From Bacteroidales bacterium (GTDB lineage: Bacteria > Bacteroidota > Bacteroidia > Bacteroidales > UBA932), in contig JAFRQH010000017.1 of NCBI GenBank assembly GCA_017428725.1, positions 62,001 through 126,000 of the forward strand: DNA of 64,000 nucleotides, read 5' to 3'. The notes under the pieces were generated by a model. That model made no database searches. It had not been told where the DNA came from and was given only the letters and a program-made list of their open reading frames with translations. Both the position numbers and the translations under genes were made by a program. Of the stretch, positions 58,697-64,000 are shown piece after piece (the stretch's first letter is position 1; every line of letters begins with the position of its first letter).

Positions 58697-61183
58697 ATGA
58701 GACATTTTATCCTGACTGTCTGTGCCTTGTTGGGTGGTGTGGCGCTGTCGGCGCAGACGATTGCGTACAAGGGCGTGGAGGTGACCCTCGGACCCCGGGC
58801 GCTCTATGTGGACGGCAGCCTGTCCGCCGCGGAGGCGGCGCGCTCGCCGTACATTTTCAATTCTTTCAATGAAGCGATGGGCCATCTGCAGGACGGCACG
58901 CGTGAGGCCCCGATGCGGGTCTACATCGCCCCGTGGGTCTACTGGGTGGACGATCCCGACGACGGACAGGTGCGGCGCGGCGTGAACGGTGCGGCTCCCT
59001 TCGGGATGGTGGTCCGCTGCCAGGCGCTCCAGCTGCTGGGGATGACGGAGGACGCGCACGATGCCGTCCTCGCTTCCGCCCGCGGCCAGACCCAGGGCGC
59101 CGTGGGCAACTTCACGATGTTTGATTTCTGGGGTGACGACCTGGTGGTCAAGGACCTGACGATGGGCAACTACTGCGACATCGACCTGGTCTATCCGCGC
59201 AAGCCCGAGCTGGGCCGCAAGGCCAAGTATTCCGCCATCACGCAGGCCCAGGTGGCTTTCTGCCACGGCGACCGCATCTACGCGGAGAACGTCCGCTTCG
59301 AGGCGCGGCTCAACCTCTGCCCGCTTTCCGGCTCGCGGCGCACCCTGTTCGTGAACTGCCATTTCGAGAGCACGGACGACTCGCTCAACGGGGCCGCCGT
59401 GCACCTGGGCTGCGACTTCGACTTCTGGGGCCGGCAGCCTTTCGGCGGCACGGACCGCTACGGTACCGTCTTCCTGGACAGCGACCTCAACATCCGCCAC
59501 GGCGAGGCCGTGCAGGCGCTCAGCAAGACCGTGGGGCGCCACTCGCTCGTGGACGTGCGCTACCACACTTCCGGCCGTCCGGTTCACCTGGCGTGGACCT
59601 TCCGGCCCGAGGAGTGGCTCCGCTGCTACCAGTACAACATCACGCTGGACGGCCAGCCCGCCTTCGTGGGCGCCGCCAAGCCCTACAACACCGTGGTGCT
59701 GGACCAGAAGGCCCAGCTGGCCGCCTACCGCCTCGTGGAGGACGACGGCACGGTGCTCTACAATACCTACAACCTGCTGCGCGGCGAGGACGACTGGGAT
59801 CCGCAGGGCATCAAGGCGCGCGTGCTGGCGCTCTCGGAGCGCGACGGACGCGACTATGCCAACATCCCCACCTGCCTGGAACTCAACGTCCGCACGGCGA
59901 CCCTGCAGACCGGTGGCGAACCGCTGGCCCTGCAGGCCAACCCTTACCGCCACCTGGGCTACCGGCTGTTCGGCCAGCGGGTACGCTGGCGCGTGCAGCC
60001 CGGCTACGAGCGTTTCGTGCAGCTCTCACCGGACGGGGACGCCTGCACGGTTACGGCCGACAACCACGGCGACCGCACGCAGACCTTCGACGTGATCGCC
60101 TACACGGAGGAGGGGCTGGAGTGCGCCGTGCAGCTGACGGTCATCCCGGACTTCGTGGCGGCGCCTTCCTTCACCCGGACGCCCGTGCTGAGCGTCTCCG
60201 GCGGCCGGGCCGTGGTGGACTACGCCCTCGACCTGCAGGGCCGTGCGGACGAGTCGCTCGTCACGTGGTACCGCTGCGACGACCGCCGGGGCGGCGGAGC
60301 CGTGCCCGTGGCCGTGTCCCGCGGCGCCGCACCCAAGCTCGTCTACGAGTTGGGGCCGGCCGACGCCGGGCACTACCTGGCCGTCGGCGTGGCGCCCAAG
60401 CACCTGCGGTGCCTGCCGGGCGAGGAGGTCCGCGTTGTGTCCAAGGCGCCGGTCCGGGCTTCGCAGACCGTGGCCTCGCGCATCCTGGAGACGGACTTCT
60501 CCGACTTCCCGACAGACAACCAGCCGCTCGTGAAACCGGGCTACTGGACCGTGGACGCCTTCAAGCCGGCGGACACGGCCGAATACAGCTGGACCGTGAA
60601 CCCGGCGCTGCCGTGCTGGACCTACGGCCCCGGCATCAATGGCGCCAAGGGGCTGGGAATCCAGCAGTTGCAGCAGGGCGCGCGGCTGCGCTACACGCCC
60701 GTGGCCGGCCGCTACGGCGACATGTCCGTGACCTGGCAGGTGGATCCCGCCAAGGACGGCGGGCAGGGCTTCGCCAGCGCCCGCCAGCAGTACCTCGACC
60801 TCTTCATCAAGTTCGACACGCAGACCCTGACGGGCTACGCCCTGCGGGTCATCCGCACGGTCAAGTTCTCCGACGCGGTGGATGTCCTGCTGGTCCGCTA
60901 TGACCACGGCGCGGTGACCCCGCTCACCGAGGGCGTCTCCACCAACTGCTTCCTGACGGGCTGCACGCTGACGGTCCGGCTGGACGGTACGCGCCTGTCT
61001 GCCCACGTCGAGGGTCCCAACCATATGGCCACCAGCGCAGCCGACCCGCGCGTCCACCCTTCCGTGGACCTCGAAGCGGAAGTGACGCCGAACGCCTTTG
61101 GCGGCCTGGGCCTCCAGCACACCAGCACCGTGGGCACGGAAAGCCGGATCCTCGTCCACAGTGTATGCGCTGAGTGGAAATAA
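58697..61183 (+). CDS. Large secreted protein, possible right-handed beta-helix, function unknown
   Basis: An 828-residue secreted protein (signal ends GGVALSAQ). Residues about 30-350 show short repeated strand-turn units such as GNFTMFDFWGDDLVVKDLTMGNY, HGDRIYAENVRFEARLN and RRTLFVNCHFESTDDSLNGAAVH, suggesting a pectin-lyase/pectinesterase-like beta-helix, but the standard pectinesterase active-site motifs are not intact. The middle (about 440-600) looks like Ig-like modules (VRWRVQPGYERF, VVDYALDLQG). The C-terminus (about 600-828) resembles a laminin-G/concanavalin-like sandwich (TFDTQ-type LDLFIKFDTQTLTGYALRV). Last gene of the GH140-like/GH43 operon. A pectin role is likely by context; the activity is unknown. 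Confidence 0.65.
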   Translation: MRHFILTVCALLGGVALSAQTIAYKGVEVTLGPRALYVDGSLSAAEAARSPYIFNSFNEAMGHLQDGTREAPMRVYIAPWVYWVDDPDDGQVRRGVNGAAPFGMVVRCQALQLLGMTEDAHDAVLASARGQTQGAVGNFTMFDFWGDDLVVKDLTMGNYCDIDLVYPRKPELGRKAKYSAITQAQVAFCHGDRIYAENVRFEARLNLCPLSGSRRTLFVNCHFESTDDSLNGAAVHLGCDFDFWGRQPFGGTDRYGTVFLDSDLNIRHGEAVQALSKTVGRHSLVDVRYHTSGRPVHLAWTFRPEEWLRCYQYNITLDGQPAFVGAAKPYNTVVLDQKAQLAAYRLVEDDGTVLYNTYNLLRGEDDWDPQGIKARVLALSERDGRDYANIPTCLELNVRTATLQTGGEPLALQANPYRHLGYRLFGQRVRWRVQPGYERFVQLSPDGDACTVTADNHGDRTQTFDVIAYTEEGLECAVQLTVIPDFVAAPSFTRTPVLSVSGGRAVVDYALDLQGRADESLVTWYRCDDRRGGGAVPVAVSRGAAPKLVYELGPADAGHYLAVGVAPKHLRCLPGEEVRVVSKAPVRASQTVASRILETDFSDFPTDNQPLVKPGYWTVDAFKPADTAEYSWTVNPALPCWTYGPGINGAKGLGIQQLQQGARLRYTPVAGRYGDMSVTWQVDPAKDGGQGFASARQQYLDLFIKFDTQTLTGYALRVIRTVKFSDAVDVLLVRYDHGAVTPLTEGVSTNCFLTGCTLTVRLDGTRLSAHVEGPNHMATSAADPRVHPSVDLEAEVTPNAFGGLGLQHTSTVGTESRILVHSVCAEWK

Positions 61184-61249
61184 TGGCGGATAATTGATTA
61201 TTTGCAAAAAAAGTGTAAATTAGCATCGCTTAAAACTTCTTAATTAATT

Positions 61250-61927
61250 ATGAAAAAGATTGTTTCTCTTCTTCTTTGTGTCGCCGTCCTCTCGGGCTGC
61301 GGCATCTCCCATACCGGTAGGGGTGCTATCGTTGGTACGGGTGCAGGCGCCGGCCTGGGCGCCGGTATCGGAGCCCTGATCGGCGGCGAAAAGGGCGCTG
61401 CCATCGGTGCCGCCATCGGCGCCGGCGTGGGTGCCGGTGCAGGTACGATCATCGGCCGTCAGATGGACAAGAAGGCCGAAGAACTCGCCAAGCTCGAGAA
61501 CGTCCAGGTGGAGACCGTCAAGGACGTCAACGGGCTGGAGGCCATCAAGGTGACCTTCGACAGCGGCATCCTCTTCGACTTCAACAAGTCCACGCTCAGG
61601 ACCGAGGCCAAGCAGCAGCTTGACAAGTTCGCCGCCGAGATGTCCGATATGCCCGAGACCGGGATCACGGTCTACGGCCACACCGACAACGTTGGCTCCG
61701 AGGCCGTCAACAAGCGGATCTCCCTGCAGCGTGCCGAGTCCGTGGGCAACTACCTCAATGGCAAAGGCATCGCCAAGAGCCGTCTGACGATGGAAGGCAT
61801 GGGCTTCGACCAGCCCGTCGCCGACAACACCACGGAAGTGGGCCGCGCCCAGAACCGCCGCGTCGAGATCTACATCACGGCCAACGAGAAGATGATCGAG
61901 GAGGCCACCAAGCAGGCTGGCCAGTAA
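61250..61927 (+). CDS. OmpA-family lipoprotein with glycine-zipper segment
   Basis: A 225-residue outer-membrane lipoprotein (VLSGC, Cys at residue 17). Residues about 25-75 form a glycine zipper of repeated Gly/Ala (GTGAGAGLGAGIGALIGG), then an OmpA-like peptidoglycan-binding domain (about 105-210: FDFNKSTLRTEAKQQL, YGHTDNVGSEAVNKRISLQR, NRRVEIYITAN). It resembles YiaD-type envelope proteins that tether outer membrane to cell wall. It marks the return to core genome. It starts 66 bases after the previous gene without a terminator between them, so read-through is possible. Confidence 0.92.
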   Translation: MKKIVSLLLCVAVLSGCGISHTGRGAIVGTGAGAGLGAGIGALIGGEKGAAIGAAIGAGVGAGAGTIIGRQMDKKAEELAKLENVQVETVKDVNGLEAIKVTFDSGILFDFNKSTLRTEAKQQLDKFAAEMSDMPETGITVYGHTDNVGSEAVNKRISLQRAESVGNYLNGKGIAKSRLTMEGMGFDQPVADNTTEVGRAQNRRVEIYITANEKMIEEATKQAGQ

Positions 61928-61964
61928 CAGACAGGCCCCTGGGCCCGATAACTGTGATTTTCGA

Positions 61965-61999
61965 GACAACCCCCGGTCGTGCGACCGGGGGTTGTCCTG
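61965..61999. terminator. Bidirectional rho-independent terminator
   Basis: A perfect 15-base-pair stem (61965-61979 with 61982-61996) with a 2-base nominal loop (in practice 4 or more), between the convergent OmpA-like and der genes. Confidence 0.85.
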
Positions 62000-62023
62000 T
62001 TTCTGGCCGGAATCGGGTCCACC

Positions 62024-63331
62024 CTATTTCTGCCGGCAGTAGATCTGGACGGGGCAGCCGGTGAGGTTGAAGTGCTTGCGGAGCTGGTTCTCCAGGAAGC
62101 GCTTGTAGGGGTCCTTGACGTACTGGGGAAGGTTGCAGAAGAAGGCGAAGGCCGGGAAGGCCGTGGGCAGCTGGGTGATGTACTTGACCTTGACGTACTT
62201 GCCCTTCCAGGCCGGGGGCGGCGTCTCCTCGATGACGGGCAGCAGGGCTTCGTTGAGGCGAGCCGTGGGGATCTTCTGCGAGTAGTTGGCATAGACCTCC
62301 GTGGCGGCGTTGAGGACCTCCTGGATGCGCTGCATCTTCACCACGGAGGTGAAGATCACGGGGACGTCGCTGAACGGGGCGAGCCGGGCCTTGAGGGCGT
62401 CGGTGTAGTCGCGCATCGTGTTGGAATCCTTGAGGAAGAGGTCCCACTTGTTGACCACCACCACGCAGCCCTTGCGGTTCTTGACGATGAGGTTGAAGAT
62501 GTTCATGTCCTGGGCTTCCATCCCGGACGTGGCGTCGATCATCAGGATGCAGATATCGGCGTGCTCGATGGCGCGGATGGAGCGCATCACGGAGTAGAAC
62601 TCCAGGTCCTCGTGGACCTTGGCCTTCCGGCGGATGCCGGCGGTGTCCACGAGCATGAACTCGAAACCGAACTTGTTGTAGTATGTCTCGATGGCGTCGC
62701 GGGTCGTGCCCGCCACGGGCGTGACGATGTTGCGCTCCTCGCCCAGCAGGGCATTGGTCAGTGAGGACTTGCCCACGTTGGGCTTGCCCACGATGGCGAT
62801 GCGGGGCAGGGCGGCGTACGGGTCCTCCGTCACCGTCTCTTCCGGCAGGGCGGCCACCACGGCGTCCAGCAGGTCGCCCGTGCCGCTGCCGTTGGCGGCG
62901 GAGATGCTGTAGACCTCGCCCAGGCCCAGGGAGTAGAACTGGTACGCATCGAACATCTTGTCCCCGGAATCCACCTTGTTGACACACAGGATTACGGGCT
63001 TGCGGGTGCGCCGCAGGATGTCCGCGATCTCGGCGTCGTAGTCGGTGATGCCGGTCGCGGCCTCGACCATGAAGAGGACGAGGTCGGCCTCGTCGATCGC
63101 AATCTGCACCTGGGAGCGGATCGCCGTCTCGAAGACGTCGTCGGAATTGGTCGTGTATCCGCCCGTGTCCACGACGGAGAACTCCCGGCCGCACCAGTCG
63201 CAGCGGCCGTAGTGGCGGTCGCGGGTCACGCCGGCGGTGTCGTCGACGATGGCCTGGCGCATCCCGACAAGGCGGTTGAAGAGGGTGGATTTGCCGACGT
63301 TGGGCCGGCCTACGATAGCGACGAGACTCAT
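62024..63331 (-). CDS. der: Ribosome biogenesis GTPase Der (EngA)
   Basis: A 435-residue cytoplasmic GTPase needed for 50S ribosome assembly. Two tandem G domains are clear: G1 GRPNVGKS (residues 8-15) with [12 protein letters not shown] and NKVDSGDK, and a second G1 KPNVGKSS near 180 with [11 protein letters not shown] and NKWD. The C-terminal KH-like domain (about 350-435) ends [14 protein letters not shown]. It overlaps the upstream small membrane protein gene by 4 bases (ATGA). Confidence 0.97.
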   Translation of the reverse strand: MSLVAIVGRPNVGKSTLFNRLVGMRQAIVDDTAGVTRDRHYGRCDWCGREFSVVDTGGYTTNSDDVFETAIRSQVQIAIDEADLVLFMVEAATGITDYDAEIADILRRTRKPVILCVNKVDSGDKMFDAYQFYSLGLGEVYSISAANGSGTGDLLDAVVAALPEETVTEDPYAALPRIAIVGKPNVGKSSLTNALLGEERNIVTPVAGTTRDAIETYYNKFGFEFMLVDTAGIRRKAKVHEDLEFYSVMRSIRAIEHADICILMIDATSGMEAQDMNIFNLIVKNRKGCVVVVNKWDLFLKDSNTMRDYTDALKARLAPFSDVPVIFTSVVKMQRIQEVLNAATEVYANYSQKIPTARLNEALLPVIEETPPPAWKGKYVKVKYITQLPTAFPAFAFFCNLPQYVKDPYKRFLENQLRKHFNLTGCPVQIYCRQK

Positions 63332-63576
63332 GGTTGCTGGCGGTGGTTTGTGTAAAGGTGGCAGTCCTTGCAGGCGTCCGTCTGTGCTGCCGTGCAGACC
63401 TTGCGGTGCAGGTCGGCATCCTCGTCCTTGAAGCAGCGGATGCCGCGGCGGCGCAGCTCCTCGTTGGACCCTACGTCATAGGCCGGGAAGTCCTTCTTGA
63501 AGAAGAGGACGTTGACCCCCAGCCCCAGGACACAGAGCCCGACCAGGACGAGCACGACGAGGAAGACCTGCCACAT
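63328..63576 (-). CDS. Small cysteine-rich membrane protein coupled to der
   Basis: An 82-residue protein of unknown function. One N-terminal transmembrane segment (about 4-25, [20 protein letters not shown]) is followed by a soluble tail with four cysteines ([16 protein letters not shown]), which could bind metal or form disulfides. The stop overlaps the der start (ATGA), and the start lies 14 bases after prs, so the three genes form a prs-small protein-der operon. Confidence 0.75.
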   Translation of the reverse strand: MWQVFLVVLVLVGLCVLGLGVNVLFFKKDFPAYDVGSNEELRRRGIRCFKDEDADLHRKVCTAAQTDACKDCHLYTNHRQQP

Positions 63577-63590
63577 AGCAGTGGGACTTA

Positions 63591-64000
63591 TCAGTGGACG
63601 AAGTCCGGACTGATGGCTTCGTAATTGTAGACCTTGTGGATGATGGAGGCAAAGACCTCCGTCATCGACACGATACGGATCTTGGGATCGTCCGCGAGTT
63701 CAGGATGGGGGATGGTGTCGGTGATGAACACCTCCTCCAGGGCGGAGTCGTGGATGCGCTGCACGGCGGAGCCGGACAGCATCCCGTGCGTGGCGCAGGC
63801 GCGCACGCTGGCGGCGCCGCGGCTCTTGAGCACGTCGGCGGCCTTGCAGAGCGTGCCGGCGGTGTCGATCATGTCGTCCACGATGATGACGTCCTTGCCC
63901 TCGATCTCGCCGATGGCGGTGATGGACCCCACCACGTTGGCGCGCTCGCGGGTCTTGTGGCAGATGATCACCGGGCACATCAGCTCGCGGGCATAGACGT
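63591..64000 (-). CDS. prs: Ribose-phosphate pyrophosphokinase, C-terminal part (cut by window edge)
   Basis: The C-terminal 136 residues of PRPP synthetase; the frame runs open to base 64000 and the start lies outside. Diagnostic segments are HKTRERANVVGSITAIGEIEGKDV, the PRPP-binding loop VIIVDDMIDTAGTL, and ACATHGMLSGSAV with the C-terminal DTIPHPE. The enzyme makes PRPP for nucleotide, histidine and tryptophan synthesis. An in-frame ATG at 63980 is internal. Confidence 0.94.
   Translation of the reverse strand, partial: VYARELMCPVIICHKTRERANVVGSITAIGEIEGKDVIIVDDMIDTAGTLCKAADVLKSRGAASVRACATHGMLSGSAVQRIHDSALEEVFITDTIPHPELADDPKIRIVSMTEVFASIIHKVYNYEAISPDFVH

Overview
The window looks like a GC-rich member of the Bacteroidales, probably an uncultured gut or rumen lineage. 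The evidence is four complete SusC/SusD pairs, a hybrid two-component regulator, many lipoprotein signals, promoters of the Bacteroidota type (-7 box TAnnTTTG), A-rich leaders without Shine-Dalgarno sites, and the housekeeping genes der and prs. The family placement is inference. Almost everything before 61.2 kb is accessory polysaccharide-utilisation DNA. No tRNA, rRNA, CRISPR array, insertion sequence or phage gene was seen, and no gene-free stretch exceeds about 275 bases.

Region 1 (1-30.1 kb) is a pectic galactan/arabinan-type utilisation locus. It holds a GH2 enzyme cut by the window edge, a GH54 arabinofuranosidase with unusual C-terminal modules, a type-B esterase/GH2 operon, a CE1 esterase/double GH53 galactanase/SusC/SusD/SusE-like operon, another GH2, a hybrid two-component system (HTCS) regulator co-transcribed with a second CE1-like esterase, and an operon of GH2, type-B esterase and alpha/beta hydrolase. 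Three promoters in this region share the 15-base motif GTCCGNTYTGTGTYA (sites 8056-8070, 8138-8152, 24821-24835), always at the same distance from the -7 box. I read these as the HTCS operator. Together the enzymes could strip ester groups, cut beta-1,4-galactan, import the oligomers through SusCD, and finish them with beta-galactosidases and an arabinofuranosidase.

Region 2 (30.1-39.1 kb) has an ECF sigma factor, a FecR-type anti-sigma factor and a GH106-like alpha-L-rhamnosidase on the minus strand. They are divergent from a SusC with an N-terminal signalling (STN) domain and its SusD. This is a trans-envelope-signalling rhamnoside/rhamnogalacturonan locus.

Region 3 (39.1-43.1 kb) is a four-gene uronate operon: KDG kinase, KDPG aldolase, hexuronate-type transporter and an omega-amidase-like nitrilase. 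It fits the intracellular end of pectin breakdown.

Region 4 (43.1-55.4 kb) holds a SusCD pair without enzymes and a SusCD pair followed by an S9 peptidase, possibly a peptide-uptake system.

Region 5 (55.5-61.2 kb) is an operon of a DUF5060/DUF4038 (GH140-like) enzyme, a GH43 lipoprotein and a large secreted protein of unclear function that may have a beta-helix fold.

Region 6 (61.2-64 kb) returns to core genome: an OmpA-like lipoprotein, der, a small cysteine-rich membrane protein and the 3' part of prs.
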